64,000 nt of DNA from Malikia sp. (GCF_028687635.1 NZ_JAQTZS010000006.1:90295-154294); one strand, 5' to 3'; positions 45,519 to 54,987 are shown, numbered from the stretch's first letter. Numbers and translations: made by a program. The notes: generated from the letters alone by a model not told the origin.

Positions 45519-46298
45519 ATGACGACCGCCACCACCCCCGCGCTCAAGAATGCCATCGAGGTGCGCAACCTGAACTTCTACTACGGCAAGTTCCAGGGCC
45601 TCAAGAACATCAACCTCGACATCGCCGAGAACAAGGTCACCGCCTTCATCGGTCCGTCGGGCTGCGGCAAGTCCACGCTGCTGCGCACCCTCAACCGCAT
45701 GTACAGCCTCTACCCGGGCCAGCGCGCCGAGGGCGAGATCAACTTCTACGGCACCAACGTGCTCGACGCCAAGCAGGACTTGAACCTGCTGCGCGCGCGC
45801 GTCGGCATGGTGTTCCAGAAGCCCACGCCGTTCCCGATGTCGATCTATGACAACATCGCCTTCGGCGTCAAGCTGTACGAAAACCTGAGCAAGTCCGACA
45901 TGGATGACCGCGTCGAATGGGCACTGAGCAAGTCGGCCCTGTGGACCGAGGTCAAGGACAAGCTGGGTCAGAGCGGCCTGTCGCTGTCCGGCGGCCAGCA
46001 GCAGCGCCTGTGCATCGCGCGCAGCGTGGCGGTCAAGCCCAAGGTGCTGCTGCTCGACGAGCCGACCTCGGCGCTCGACCCGATCTCGACCGGCAAGGTC
46101 GAGGAACTGGTGCACGAGCTCAAGAACGACTACACGATCGCGATCGTGACGCACAACATGCAGCAGGCCGCGCGCTGCTCGGACTTCACCGCCTACATGT
46201 ACCTGGGCAACCTGGTCGAGTACGGCACCACCGAGCAGATCTTCTTCAAGCCCCAGCGCAGCGAAACCGAAGACTACATCACCGGAAGGTTTGGTTGA
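45519..46298 (+). CDS. pstB: Phosphate ABC transporter ATP-binding protein
   Basis: 259 residues. Walker [11 protein letters not shown]-loop in [18 protein letters not shown] signature LSGGQQQRL, Walker [14 protein letters not shown] and the switch His in [11 protein letters not shown]. It powers phosphate import and, with PhoU and PhoR, signals phosphate sufficiency. Followed by phoU two bases after its stop. Confidence 0.98.
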   Translation: MTTATTPALKNAIEVRNLNFYYGKFQGLKNINLDIAENKVTAFIGPSGCGKSTLLRTLNRMYSLYPGQRAEGEINFYGTNVLDAKQDLNLLRARVGMVFQKPTPFPMSIYDNIAFGVKLYENLSKSDMDDRVEWALSKSALWTEVKDKLGQSGLSLSGGQQQRLCIARSVAVKPKVLLLDEPTSALDPISTGKVEELVHELKNDYTIAIVTHNMQQAARCSDFTAYMYLGNLVEYGTTEQIFFKPQRSETEDYITGRFG

Positions 46299-46300
46299 TC

Positions 46301-47002
46301 ATGGTAGACAAGCATATTTCCAGCCAGTTCGACTCCGAACTCACCCGCATCTCGACCAAGGTGCTCGAGATGGGCGGCGTGGTCGAGTCCCAGCTGCAGC
46401 AGGTGCTCTACGCACTGTCGCACCTGAGCGCCGAGACCTGTCAGCAGGTGCTCGAGATCGAGGACAAGGTCAACCACCTCGAAGTCGAGATCGACCACGA
46501 CATCACCTCGACCATGAGCCGGCGTCAGCCGACCGCGCGCGACCTGCGTCTGCTGGTGGGCACCGCGCGCATCATCATCAACCTCGAGCGCGCCGGCGAC
46601 GAGATCTGCACCATCGCCAAGATGCTCAAGTCCACGCTCGACAACGGCATGCCGCGCGCGCTGCCGACGACCGAGCTGCGCGTGGCCGGCAGCCTGGCGG
46701 CCGACCTGCTGCACCAGTCGCTCGACTCCTACGCCCGCATGGACGTCCATTCGTCGCTGAGCGTGATCAAGGGCGACGAGGCGATCGACGTCGAGCATGA
46801 AGGCCTGATGCGCAAGCTGCTGACCTACATGATGGAGGATCCGCGCACCATCACCTCGGGCCTCAACCTGATGTTCCTGGCGCGCGCGATCGAGCGCGTC
46901 GGCGACCATGCCGCCAACATCGCCGAGGCCGTGATCTACATCGCCAAGGGCGCCGATGTACGCCACACCACCGAGGCGGAGCGGGAGGCAGCCATCAAAT
47001 GA
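46301..47002 (+). CDS. phoU: Phosphate signalling regulator PhoU
   Basis: 233 residues from ATG 46301 (MVDKHISSQFDSEL). All-helical with two three-helix bundles and the conserved metal-binding patterns (ELEIDHDI-type EVEIDHDITS, ERAGDEICTIAKML, ERVGDHAANIAEAV). PhoU links PstSCAB to PhoR and represses the Pho response when phosphate is high. Its stop overlaps the phoB start. Confidence 0.97.
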   Translation: MVDKHISSQFDSELTRISTKVLEMGGVVESQLQQVLYALSHLSAETCQQVLEIEDKVNHLEVEIDHDITSTMSRRQPTARDLRLLVGTARIIINLERAGDEICTIAKMLKSTLDNGMPRALPTTELRVAGSLAADLLHQSLDSYARMDVHSSLSVIKGDEAIDVEHEGLMRKLLTYMMEDPRTITSGLNLMFLARAIERVGDHAANIAEAVIYIAKGADVRHTTEAEREAAIK

Positions 47003-47712
47003 GGAAGTTGCCGCGCGTGCTGGTGGTCGAGGACGAACCGGGGATCGCCGAGCTGATCGCCGTCAACCTGCGCCACAACGGCTTTGCTCCCACGGTGGTG
47101 TTCGATGGTGCCGCGGCCCAGCGCGAGATCGACGCGGTGCTGCCCGACGTGATCCTGCTCGACTGGATGCTGCCGGAAGAGAGCGGCGTCGCGCTGGCCA
47201 AGCGCTGGCGCGCGCACGAACGCACCAAGCCGGTCCCCATCATCATGCTGACGGCCCGCACCGAGGAGTCGGACAAGGTGCAGGGTCTGGACGCCGGAGC
47301 GGATGACTACGTCACCAAGCCGTTCTCGACCCATGAGCTGCTCGCGCGCATCCGCGCGGTGCTGCGTCGCCGCGCGCCCGAGATCGTCAATGATTCGGTC
47401 CAGGTCGGCGAGCTGCTGCTCGATGCCGCCACCTACCGTGTCAGCTACCAGGGGCGCGAGCTCAAGGTCGGTCCGACCGAGTTCAAGCTGCTGCATTTCG
47501 TGATGAAGCATCCCGAGCGCGTGCATACGCGCGGCTCGCTGCTGGATCGGGTCTGGGGCGACCATGTGTTCATCGAGGAGCGCACGGTCGACGTCCACGT
47601 CAAGCGGCTGCGCGAATCACTGGGCGAGGCTGGCAAGATGATCGAGACCGTGCGTGGCGCCGGCTACCGCCTGAGCGCCCAGGCCATGCTCAAGGCGGCC
47701 AAGGCGGCATGA
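46999..47712 (+). CDS. phoB: Phosphate regulon response regulator PhoB
   Basis: 237 residues. Receiver domain 1-125 with phospho-acceptor Asp55 in VILLDWMLPEESG and the Lys in VTKPFST; C-terminal winged helix (GPTEFKLLHFVMKHPERV, RTVDVHVKRLRESLG). It binds Pho boxes such as those at 42385, 27745, 25910 and 39271. Start overlaps the phoU stop, and its stop overlaps phoR (ATGA). Confidence 0.98.
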   Translation: MRKLPRVLVVEDEPGIAELIAVNLRHNGFAPTVVFDGAAAQREIDAVLPDVILLDWMLPEESGVALAKRWRAHERTKPVPIIMLTARTEESDKVQGLDAGADDYVTKPFSTHELLARIRAVLRRRAPEIVNDSVQVGELLLDAATYRVSYQGRELKVGPTEFKLLHFVMKHPERVHTRGSLLDRVWGDHVFIEERTVDVHVKRLRESLGEAGKMIETVRGAGYRLSAQAMLKAAKAA

Positions 47713-49043
47713 TCCGTCGCCTGATCGAGCTGCTCTCCTGCACGGCGATCGGTGGCTCGGTCGCGCTCGGGCTGGAGCTCGCGCCGGCGCAGATCATCGG
47801 CGGCGCCGGCACCGGGGCCATGCTCTGGCTGGCGCTGGATCACCACCGGCTCGGGCGTTACCGCGACTGGCTGCGCAGCGGACAGGCCAGTGGGGCACCC
47901 GATCTGCCCGATGACTGGTCCGAACTGGTCGAGCGCAGCCAGAAGGGCTACAAGCTGCTCGAGCGCGAGACCACCAAGGCCGAGGCGCGCCAGCAGCAGA
48001 TGGTGGCCGCCTTCCAGGCCTCGCCCCACGGCGTGCTGGTGCTCGACAGCGCCGAGCGCATCGCCATCTGCAACCAGTCGGCGGCCGATCAGCTGGGTTT
48101 CAACGCCGAGCGCGACCTGGGCCAGCACATGAGCAATCTGGTGCGCGACCCGGTCTTCGTCAGCTACCTGCGCTCCGGTGACTACCTGAATCCGATCGAG
48201 ATCACCAGCCGCGCCTCGGCGGGCCGTCCACCCAGGCGCATCTCGCTGCAGTTCCACCCCTACGGCCCGGGCAACCGGCTGCTGCTCACGCGCGACATCA
48301 CCCGCGAGGAGATGGCCGACACCATGCGGCGCGATTTCGTCGCCAATGTCTCGCACGAGATCCGCACGCCGCTGACCGTGCTGAGCGGCTTCGTCGAGAC
48401 CCTGCTGAGCTACGACCTGAGCGTCGAGGAGCGCGAGCGCTATCTGCTGCTGATGAATCAGCAGGCACAGCGCATGAAGACCCTGGTCAATGACCTGCTG
48501 CTGCTGTCACGGCTCGAAGGCACGCCCGCGCCGGGCAGGACCGAATGGGAGTCGGCGCCTGAACTGCTGGAGCATGTGGTCGAGGACGCGCGCGAATTGT
48601 CGAACCTGATCGCCGAGGGCTCGCACGACATCGAAGCCGAGCCTTGTCCGGACATCGAGTTGGCGGGTTCCTACACCGAACTGCTCAGCGCGATGTCCAA
48701 CCTGCTGAGCAACGCGGTGCGCTACACGCCCGCGGGCGGCAAGATCCGGGCCGGCTGGCAACTGCTGCCGCAAGGCGGTGCCCAGTACTGGGTCAGCGAC
48801 ACCGGTCCCGGCATCGAGCCTGAGCATGTCCCGCGCCTGACCGAGCGCTTTTACCGCGTGGACCGCAGCCGCTCGCGCGAGACCGGCGGCACCGGGCTGG
48901 GTCTGGCCATCGTCAAGCATGTGGTGCAGCGCCACGGCGGCCAGTTGCGCATCGACAGCGTGGTCGGTCAGGGGTCGACCTTCCGCATCGAGTTGCCGGC
49001 CAGCCGGGTCCGCCTGGCTCAGCCGGAGCTCGTCAGCGCCTGA
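47709..49043 (+). CDS. phoR: Phosphate regulon sensor histidine kinase PhoR
   Basis: 444 residues. Short hydrophobic N-terminus (about two membrane segments within 1-40), a PAS domain at roughly 95-190, then the kinase: phospho-acceptor His in FVANVSHEIRTPLTVLSGF, N box MSNLLSNAVRYTPAGGKI, G boxes DTGPGIEPEH and GGTGLGLAIVKHV. No large periplasmic domain, as usual for PhoR. The 3' end overlaps the convergent glycosyltransferase-like gene by 11 bases. Confidence 0.97.
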   Translation: MIRRLIELLSCTAIGGSVALGLELAPAQIIGGAGTGAMLWLALDHHRLGRYRDWLRSGQASGAPDLPDDWSELVERSQKGYKLLERETTKAEARQQQMVAAFQASPHGVLVLDSAERIAICNQSAADQLGFNAERDLGQHMSNLVRDPVFVSYLRSGDYLNPIEITSRASAGRPPRRISLQFHPYGPGNRLLLTRDITREEMADTMRRDFVANVSHEIRTPLTVLSGFVETLLSYDLSVEERERYLLLMNQQAQRMKTLVNDLLLLSRLEGTPAPGRTEWESAPELLEHVVEDARELSNLIAEGSHDIEAEPCPDIELAGSYTELLSAMSNLLSNAVRYTPAGGKIRAGWQLLPQGGAQYWVSDTGPGIEPEHVPRLTERFYRVDRSRSRETGGTGLGLAIVKHVVQRHGGQLRIDSVVGQGSTFRIELPASRVRLAQPELVSA

Positions 49044-50748
49044 GATAGACCAGCAGGCCGTCGCGGTTTTCCCGCAGGCGCGGCACCTTGCGCAGGGCGC
49101 GCCATTGCGACAGATCCACCGCCCGCGCCAGCGTGGCCTCGGCCTGTGGCTCCACCACCAGCAGCCGGCATTGGCTGCGCTGGTCCTGGCGGGCGCGTAC
49201 CAGCTTGAGGCCGCCATGGTGTTGCAGTCCGGCCAGCTGTGACTGGCTGAGCCCGTGCACCAGCACGCAGCTGCCGGTCGGGGTCAGCGCCGCGATGCGG
49301 CGCGAGATCGGCTCCTGTCCCAGGCCGTGGTTGAGGGCCGGCAGCCAGAGCGTCATCAGCAGCAGCCAGCACAGCGTGCTGCCGCCAGCCGATAGCACCA
49401 GCCCCTTCCAGAGGGCGGGACGGTAGCGCCCGAGGCGCCAGGCCAGCGCCCCCAGCCAGGCCAGCGTGCCGAGCAGGGCCGCCAGCAGCAGCGCCCAGTC
49501 CAGCTCCGGCTTGAAGCCCGGCAGCAGGCGCAGCACGTTGGCGGCCGGCTTGGCCGGTACGCCGCTCTCGATCGCGACCCAGTAGAACCAGATCAGCAGC
49601 GCGCAGCCGCTGAAGAAGAGCAGGGCGAACCAGTCGACCAGTGCCGTGACGCTGCGCGACAGCGTCGGCAGTGCGAAAGCGGCCAGACAGGCCAGCGCCG
49701 GCAGTGCGAGCAGCAACGCGCGGTCGCTGGCGTCGAGCAGCCAGCAAGAAGCCATGCCGACCAGCGCGAACCAGATCGGCAGCAGCAGCTGGGTGTTGCC
49801 CAGGCGCCGGCGCCAGCGCCAGAGGCTCAGCAAGGCCAGCAGGCCAGCGGGCCAGCTGAACCACAGCAGCAGCCGACCGAAGCGGCTCCAGTGGGCCAGA
49901 TCGGTCCAGGCGGCCCAGTCGCTGAGCTGCTCCAGGCGCCGAGGCAGTTCGAGTTCCCAGGCCAGCAGCCCCGCCAGCAGCGTGCCGGAGGCGCAGAAGG
50001 CGATCAGCAGCAGGTCGCGCGTGCCCGGGCGCTGGCGGCGGCAGGCCGAGATCGACCACAGCAGCCAACCCGTTCCCAGCACCGCGCCGATCCAGGGCGC
50101 CCCGCTGAGCGCGAGGCCCACCGCGCCCAGCCACCACGCCAACGCGCTGAGCCAGCGCCATTGCGCGTTCGGGCTCGCGAGGCGGGCGCAGGCGTACAGC
50201 AACAGCGAGGCAAAGGCCAGCTGGGCCGCGTCGGGCGTGGTCTCGTGCGCCAGCTGGGCCAGCCCCAGGCTGGCGACCAGCGCGAGCAGCGCCGCGTCGG
50301 CCAGCGCGCGGGCGTAGTCGACCGGGCTGGCCTCGCCGCCGAAGGCGAAGGCGACCGGCTGCGCCGAGGGCAGGCGCGCGAGGTGGTAGGTCGCGTACCA
50401 GGTGCAGGCCAGGGTCAGCCCCAGCAGCAGGCCGTAGGGCACGCGGGCGGCGAGTTCCGTCGGCAGCCAGGGCAGCAGCTCGATGAAGGCCGCGCCCAGC
50501 CAGTAGGGCAACCAGGCCTGCACCGCAGCCGCTTCACCCAGCAGCTGCGGCTGCAGCCAGTCGCCCGAACCCCGCGCCATGTCGAGCATGACGCCGAAGG
50601 CGGCCAGGTCGGGGCCGCGCCAGGGCTGGCGACCCAGCAGGCCGGGCAGCACATAGATCAGGCCGAGCAGCAGCAGCACCCAGCGCGGCAGTCTGCGCGC
50701 GGCCAGCTGGGAGACGATCGCGGGGGTGGGGCGTTGCAGGTCAGACAC
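49033..50748 (-). CDS. Polytopic membrane protein of the GT39/ArnT-like glycosyltransferase type
   Basis: 571 residues with about ten to twelve membrane helices and short loops. The N-terminus (RWVLLLLGLIYVLPGLLGRQPWRGPDLAAFGVMLDMARGSGDW in part) resembles dolichyl-phosphate-mannose/ArnT-type glycosyltransferases, where acidic residues in the first periplasmic loop bind the sugar-lipid. A C-terminal soluble domain of about 120 residues follows. Donor and acceptor unknown. It converges with phoR, overlapping 11 bases, and precedes nothing obvious in an operon. Confidence 0.7.
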   Translation of the reverse strand: MSDLQRPTPAIVSQLAARRLPRWVLLLLGLIYVLPGLLGRQPWRGPDLAAFGVMLDMARGSGDWLQPQLLGEAAAVQAWLPYWLGAAFIELLPWLPTELAARVPYGLLLGLTLACTWYATYHLARLPSAQPVAFAFGGEASPVDYARALADAALLALVASLGLAQLAHETTPDAAQLAFASLLLYACARLASPNAQWRWLSALAWWLGAVGLALSGAPWIGAVLGTGWLLWSISACRRQRPGTRDLLLIAFCASGTLLAGLLAWELELPRRLEQLSDWAAWTDLAHWSRFGRLLLWFSWPAGLLALLSLWRWRRRLGNTQLLLPIWFALVGMASCWLLDASDRALLLALPALACLAAFALPTLSRSVTALVDWFALLFFSGCALLIWFYWVAIESGVPAKPAANVLRLLPGFKPELDWALLLAALLGTLAWLGALAWRLGRYRPALWKGLVLSAGGSTLCWLLLMTLWLPALNHGLGQEPISRRIAALTPTGSCVLVHGLSQSQLAGLQHHGGLKLVRARQDQRSQCRLLVVEPQAEATLARAVDLSQWRALRKVPRLRENRDGLLVYLRR

Positions 50749-50764
50749 TCAAGGCTCCAGGATG

Positions 50765-50790
50765 AAAAAAAGCAGCCCGAGGGCTGCTTT
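50765..50790 (-). terminator. Rho-independent terminator after rpmE2
   Basis: On the minus strand AAAGCAGCCC and GGGCTGCTTT pair around a two-base centre (practically a four-base loop) and run into a T tract. It ends the trxA-rho-rpmE2 series before the glycosyltransferase-like gene. Confidence 0.85.
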
Positions 50791-50815
50791 CTTCTTGCGC
50801 GCCAGCGACCAAGGA

Positions 50816-51070
50816 TTACTTGGCGGTGCGAGCGAAACGGTTGCGGAACTTCTCCACGCGGCCGCCCATGGTGTCGACCGACTTCTGGGTGCCGGTGTAG
50901 AACGGGTGCGATTCGCTCGAGGTGTCCAGCTTGAACAGCGGCAGCTTGCGGCCGTCTTCCATGTCGATCATCTCCTTCGTGTTGGCGCAGGAGCGGGTCA
51001 CGAACTTGAAGCCGTTGGACAGGTCCACGAAGCAGACGTCGCGGTAGTTGGGGTGAATGCCTTCTTTCAT
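50816..51070 (-). CDS. rpmE2: 50S ribosomal protein L31 type B
   Basis: 84 residues from ATG 51070 ([17 protein letters not shown]). It has the L31 ends ([31 protein letters not shown]) but lacks the CxxC zinc ligands of type A, only isolated Cys remain, so it is the zinc-independent type B form. Such copies replace type A under zinc limitation where both exist; here it follows rho as in other Burkholderiales. A terminator follows. Confidence 0.95.
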   Translation of the reverse strand: MKEGIHPNYRDVCFVDLSNGFKFVTRSCANTKEMIDMEDGRKLPLFKLDTSSESHPFYTGTQKSVDTMGGRVEKFRNRFARTAK

Positions 51071-51157
51071 CGCATTTCCTAGATATGTAGTCAGCGGCGG
51101 CAGCCGCATCCGGCCTATTCCAGATGAACTTTCCGCCAAAAGCTTTCGATTATAGCC

Positions 51158-52420
51158 TCAGCCGCCGCGGCGCATGAGGTCGAAGAACTCGTGGTTGTTC
51201 TTGGTCTGCTTCATGCTCTTGAGCACCATCTCCATCGACTCGACCTCGTCCATGTTGTACATGAACTGGCGCAGGATGCGGGTCTTTTGCAGGATCTCGG
51301 GCTGCAGCAGCAGTTCCTCGCGCCGGGTTCCGCTGCGGTTGAGCTGGATCGAGGGGAAGACGCGCTTCTCGTACAGGCGGCGGTCGAGGTGGATCTCGCA
51401 GTTGCCGGTGCCCTTGAATTCCTCGAAGATCACCTCGTCCATGCGGCTGCCGGTGTCGACCAGCGCGGTGGCGATGATGGTCAGCGAGCCGCCTTCCTCG
51501 ACATTGCGCGCCGCGCCGAAGAAGCGCTTGGGGCGCTGCAGCGCGTTGGCGTCGACGCCGCCGGTCAGAACCTTGCCCGAGGATGGCAGCACGTTGTTGT
51601 AGGCGCGGGCCAGGCGCGTGATCGAGTCGAGCAGGATCACCACGTCCTTCTTGAGTTCGACCAGGCGCTTGGCGCGCTCGATCACCATCTCTGCCACGTG
51701 CACGTGGCGCGCGGCCGGCTCGTCGAAGGTCGATGCGATCACGTCGCCGCGCACGGTGCGCTGCATCTCGGTGACTTCCTCCGGGCGCTCGTCGACCAGC
51801 AGCACGATCAGCTCGACCTCCGGGTGGTTGGCGGTGATGGCGTGGCAGATATGCTGCATCATCACGGTCTTGCCGCTCTTGGGGGGCGCGACGATCAGCG
51901 CGCGCTGGCCCTTGCCGATCGGCGCGATGATGTCGATCACGCGGCCGGTCACGTTCTCCTCGCCCTTCATTTCGCGCTCGAGCTTCATCTGTTCCTTGGG
52001 GAACAGCGGCGTGAGGTTCTCGAACATGATCTTGTGCTTGTTCTGCTCGGGCGGCAGGCTGTTGATCTTGTCGAGCTTGTTGAGCGCGAAGTAGCGCTCG
52101 CCGTCCTTCGGAATCCGGACCTCGCCCTCGATCATGTCGCCGGTGTGCAGGTTGAAGCGGCGGATCTGGCTGGGCGAGATGTAGATGTCGTCGGTGCTGG
52201 CGGTGAAGCTGGTGTCCATCGCGCGCAGGAAACCGAAGCCGTCGGGCAGCACTTCGAGCACGCCGTCGGCGAACACCAGTTCGCCCGCCTTGGCGCGCTT
52301 CTTGATGATCGCAAACATCAGCTCCTGCTTGCGCATGCGTCCGGTGTTTTCGATTTCCAGGGCTTCGGCTTGCTTGAGCACTTCAGACACGTGCAGTGCC
52401 TTGAGTTCGTTCAGATGCAT
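51158..52420 (-). CDS. rho: Transcription termination factor Rho
   Basis: 420 residues from ATG 52420 ([19 protein letters not shown]), the normal start. N-terminal RNA-binding domain with [15 protein letters not shown], then the RecA-like motor: Walker [22 protein letters not shown], Walker [17 protein letters not shown], and the Q/R loops near TGGVDANAL. Hexameric RNA helicase ending transcription. No insertion domain, so length is standard. Confidence 0.98.
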   Translation of the reverse strand: MHLNELKALHVSEVLKQAEALEIENTGRMRKQELMFAIIKKRAKAGELVFADGVLEVLPDGFGFLRAMDTSFTASTDDIYISPSQIRRFNLHTGDMIEGEVRIPKDGERYFALNKLDKINSLPPEQNKHKIMFENLTPLFPKEQMKLEREMKGEENVTGRVIDIIAPIGKGQRALIVAPPKSGKTVMMQHICHAITANHPEVELIVLLVDERPEEVTEMQRTVRGDVIASTFDEPAARHVHVAEMVIERAKRLVELKKDVVILLDSITRLARAYNNVLPSSGKVLTGGVDANALQRPKRFFGAARNVEEGGSLTIIATALVDTGSRMDEVIFEEFKGTGNCEIHLDRRLYEKRVFPSIQLNRSGTRREELLLQPEILQKTRILRQFMYNMDEVESMEMVLKSMKQTKNNHEFFDLMRRGG

Positions 52421-52546
52421 GGACGTCACTCCGCAGCGGGAGTCGTGTAAGTGATGGGGGGTGGATGTCGACGCGGCTGAGCTGGCGCGGTCACATCGAA
52501 AGGGGGAGGGCCTGTCAGGCGCTGTGATGAGCCATTATGACAGGAA

Positions 52547-52573
52547 ATCGCTCCGGCGTTGCACCGGAGCGAT
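52547..52573 (-). terminator. Stem-loop after trxA
   Basis: ATCGCTCCGG and CCGGAGCGAT form a perfect 10-bp stem with a seven-base loop just after the trxA stop on the minus strand. Only a short T stretch follows, so it may be a weak terminator or an mRNA end stabiliser before rho. Confidence 0.65.
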
Positions 52574-52585
52574 CGGGGTCGGACC

Positions 52586-52918
52586 TCAGGCCAGTTGCTG
52601 GTCGATGAAGGCGGTCAGCTGGGCCTTGCTCAGCGCGCCGACCTTGGTGGCGGCGAGCTGGCCGTCCTTGAACACCATCAGCGTCGGAATGCCGCGGATG
52701 CCGAACTTGGCCGGCACTTCGCGGCTCTCGTCGACGTTCATCTTGGCTACCGTCAGCTTGCCAGCATAGACGGTGGCGACTTCGTCCAGGATCGGGGCGA
52801 TCATCTTGCAGGGGCCGCACCATTCGGCCCAGAAGTCGACCAGCACCGGGGTGCCGGCCTGGATGACTTCGGTTTCGAAACTTGCGTCGGTAACTTGTTT
52901 GATCAGCTCGTTGGCCAT
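52586..52918 (-). CDS. trxA: Thioredoxin 1
   Basis: 110 residues. Active site WCGPCK in [13 protein letters not shown], cis-Pro in RGIPTLMVF. General cytosolic disulfide reductase, and a likely electron donor for the ArsC-like protein at 21328. It precedes rho as in many proteobacteria. Nothing unusual. Confidence 0.98.
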   Translation of the reverse strand: MANELIKQVTDASFETEVIQAGTPVLVDFWAEWCGPCKMIAPILDEVATVYAGKLTVAKMNVDESREVPAKFGIRGIPTLMVFKDGQLAATKVGALSKAQLTAFIDQQLA

Positions 52919-53517
52919 GGCTAGTCTGGTTCGGTTCGCGGTTGCTTGATGGGTGCCTCGTCAATGTGACACCCGATTCAAATCATTATAGACGCCGATG
53001 TCGGCGCGCGCGGCGGCGCGGGCCAGGCCTGGCATGGGTCGTCGCCCGATATTGCGCCTTGCCCCAGCCGGTGCCCGCCTGCGCCGGCCGGTCTTTTTTC
53101 CGCTTTTCGCGCCGATGGCGAACTTATTTCCAAGTCATTGATTTTTCATGTGTTTCGATAGTTGCCCAGAGATTCTGTGGATAAATTTGTGGGCAAGTCG
53201 TGGGATTTGGGTCCCACCCCTAGGAAAAAAGGCGCCAAAGGTGGTTTGCCCATAAAAGAGGCATCTAAAAAAGTTCAATCCAATCAACCACTTGCAGATG
53301 GGGTATCGTTCCTTGTCCGATTGGGGTAAATCGCTATCCGCTTGTGGTCCAGGCCGTGGGACATGTGTATAAGGTGCCCTTGATCATCTGATTTAAATGA
53401 TGGTGTTGCCGGTATCTGCCCTGCAGCCCAGTGGTCCGGTGCCCGCCGTGCTTGACGCCGTCTTGCGCTTGTTCGAGGATGAGCGAAGCATCGGGACAGA
53501 TCCCCAAGGAGCGTTAC
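52919..53517. other. Intergenic region upstream of trxA, 600 bases
   Basis: No convincing gene. It contains the trxA promoter region, a perfect DnaA-box sequence TGTGGATAA at 53176-53184 (single copy), and an inverted repeat GTGGGA...TCCCAC at 53200-53217. Composition falls to lower GC from about 53100. The right end holds the AAGGAG ribosome binding site of the next gene. Confidence 0.5.
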
Positions 53518-53784
53518 ATGGACGACATCGTCATCACCAAGGGCGGCATCAATTTCACGCTGCATCACCAGGGCTACGCTGGCGACGAGGCGGTCGTGGG
53601 CGAGCTCTACCAGCTGGTGGCCGAGTATGACGGTCCACCCGAGGATCTCGACTGGCCCGACGATGACGAGGTTTCGTCCGCGGCGGGCATGACGCTGAGC
53701 ACGCTCGATCCCGCCAGTGGCGACATGCTGGAGGCGGTGCTGGTGGTCGAGGCCGGTCCCGAAGGCCGAACCCGGAATTCTTGA
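53518..53784 (+). CDS. Small acidic hypothetical protein, 3' end altered by a TnpB element
   Basis: 88 residues from ATG 53518, chosen for AAGGAG seven to twelve bases upstream. Acidic, with EYDGPPEDLDWPDDDE. No known domain. The stop codon TGA is the second to fourth base of the conserved element end (TTGAC), so the last residues and stop are supplied at the insertion border; the original protein was probably longer. Function unknown. Confidence 0.55.
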   Translation: MDDIVITKGGINFTLHHQGYAGDEAVVGELYQLVAEYDGPPEDLDWPDDDEVSSAAGMTLSTLDPASGDMLEAVLVVEAGPEGRTRNS

Positions 53785-53816
53785 CATCCTCCCCTGCCTA
53801 AAGACAGGGGATTCCC
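53781..53816 (-). repeat. Right end of TnpB element 1
   Basis: Reads TTGACATCCTCCCCTGCC, a short loop, then GACAGGGGATTCC on the plus strand: an imperfect palindrome with CCCCTG/CAGGGG arms. The tnpB stop lies inside it. The same 18 bases recur at 63238. In this family it is the excision site and the 3' end of the guide RNA. Confidence 0.8.
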
Positions 53817-54862
53817 TCTGCAGGCGCTCGATGCCCCGAGCGGGCGCTTGACTTGTTCAGGATATTTTTCGCGGCATTCACATCACGATCATGCTCACAG
53901 CCACATGCCGAACAGGTCCAGCGCCTTATTCCAAGGTCTGCGATACCTTTCGGCCTCGAATCGGGCAGAGCGCCACAGTTCGAGCAGACTTGGGAAGAAA
54001 ACGCTTCATTTACTTCTTCGTACCACGCGCCATTCGCAACCGACTTGTACGCGAGCATCAGCTTGAAGGAATGCCAAGAGGCGTCATGGACGCTTTTGGC
54101 CATCTTGGTCTTGGCCAGTTTGCTGCTGCTGACGTTGCCCACAGCGATGTAGTCGAAGCGACGCACGATGCCCGTGCTGGCCTTGTGCAGGAAGTCCATC
54201 CGGCAGTTGGCTATTTTTGCGTGGATGTTCGTCGCTTGCCGCTTCTTGCGCGCCCGCTGGGCCTGGGCGAGCTGGGTCTCCAGCTCTCGGAAGCAGCGCG
54301 GGTGCTCGATCTTCTCCCCCGTGGACAGCGTGGCCAGATCCTTCAGGCCGAGGTCGATGCCGACGCCGCGCTCAGGAGTGCGAACCGGTACATCGGCCGC
54401 TTCCACCACGATGTTGAGGAACCAGTTGCCGCGCCGATCCTGCGAGAAGCAGGTGCCGTCCTTAATCTTGCCCTCGGGCAGCGGGCGAGTGTTGAACACG
54501 CGGAAGGTGTTGCCTGCAAACCGGAAGGCATCGCCCTCGCGCTTCAAGTCCCGACCCTTGAGCGGCACCCAGCCCAGCGTGCGCCGGCCGCGATAGCGCA
54601 GGTACGGACGGTTGAACTGCTGGCGCGACTTGGCGTACTGCTCACAAACCGCATTCACGGCGCCCGAGTGCAGCCCGAGTTCCTTGCTGCTGCCGCTGGT
54701 CAGCTTGTTCAGGTCAAAGCCTGTGGGCCAAGGCTTGCGCCACTTGAGCGCGTGCTTCTGCGTGTCATTGCAGAAGTTCCAGACGTAGTTCACCGCGCGC
54801 GCCTGCTGGTTGAGCAGCCCGTTGAGGGACTTGACGCGGTAGCGGTAAACCTGGGTGGTCAT
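53798..54862 (-). CDS. tnpB: TnpB RNA-guided nuclease, VGNVSSSKL-type with displaced RuvC-II glutamate
   Basis: 354 residues from ATG 54862 (MTTQVYRYRVKSLNG), overlapping the stop of a small upstream gene. RuvC-I Asp170 in GVGIDLGLKDL, zinc ribbon Cys293/296/317/320, and RuvC-III Asp327 in DRDVNAAKNIL. At the RuvC-II position, where most TnpB have VEDL, it reads YIAVGNVSSSKLAKT (241-248) without Glu; Glu282, 283 or 286 in WYEEVNEAFSS may take over. TnpB cuts DNA beside the element's target motif, guided by the right-end RNA, and promotes element retention. The last codons (GIPCL) lie in the terminal hairpin. Confidence 0.9.
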   Translation of the reverse strand: MTTQVYRYRVKSLNGLLNQQARAVNYVWNFCNDTQKHALKWRKPWPTGFDLNKLTSGSSKELGLHSGAVNAVCEQYAKSRQQFNRPYLRYRGRRTLGWVPLKGRDLKREGDAFRFAGNTFRVFNTRPLPEGKIKDGTCFSQDRRGNWFLNIVVEAADVPVRTPERGVGIDLGLKDLATLSTGEKIEHPRCFRELETQLAQAQRARKKRQATNIHAKIANCRMDFLHKASTGIVRRFDYIAVGNVSSSKLAKTKMAKSVHDASWHSFKLMLAYKSVANGAWYEEVNEAFSSQVCSNCGALPDSRPKGIADLGIRRWTCSACGCEHDRDVNAAKNILNKSSARSGHRAPAEGIPCL

Positions 54863-54987
54863 TGGCGCTTGAGGTACTCGTCGATGGCGCGACGGACCAG
54901 TTCGGCCACGGACAGCCCGGTCTTGTCGGACAGGGCGCGCAGAGTCAGCAGCACGGGCTCTGGCAAGAAAAGATGTGTGCGTTTCAT
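54859..54987 (-). CDS. Ribbon-helix-helix (Arc/CopG-type) small protein overlapping tnpB
   Basis: 42 residues, beginning MKRTHLFLPEPVLLTLRALS and ending VRRAIDEYLKRQ. A beta strand (THLFLPEPV), helix A, the turn KTGLSVAELV and helix B match the ribbon-helix-helix fold of Arc/CopG regulators. The stop TGA overlaps the tnpB ATG (ATGA), so the two are coupled and co-expressed. It would bind DNA as a dimer, perhaps the AT-rich sequence just upstream, to limit tnpB expression. Function is inferred. Confidence 0.75.
   Translation of the reverse strand: MKRTHLFLPEPVLLTLRALSDKTGLSVAELVRRAIDEYLKRQ

Noticed and set aside
53176..53184. Replication origin
   Set aside because: Only one DnaA box, no dnaA/dnaN/gyrB, no box cluster or strongly AT-rich unwinding region.
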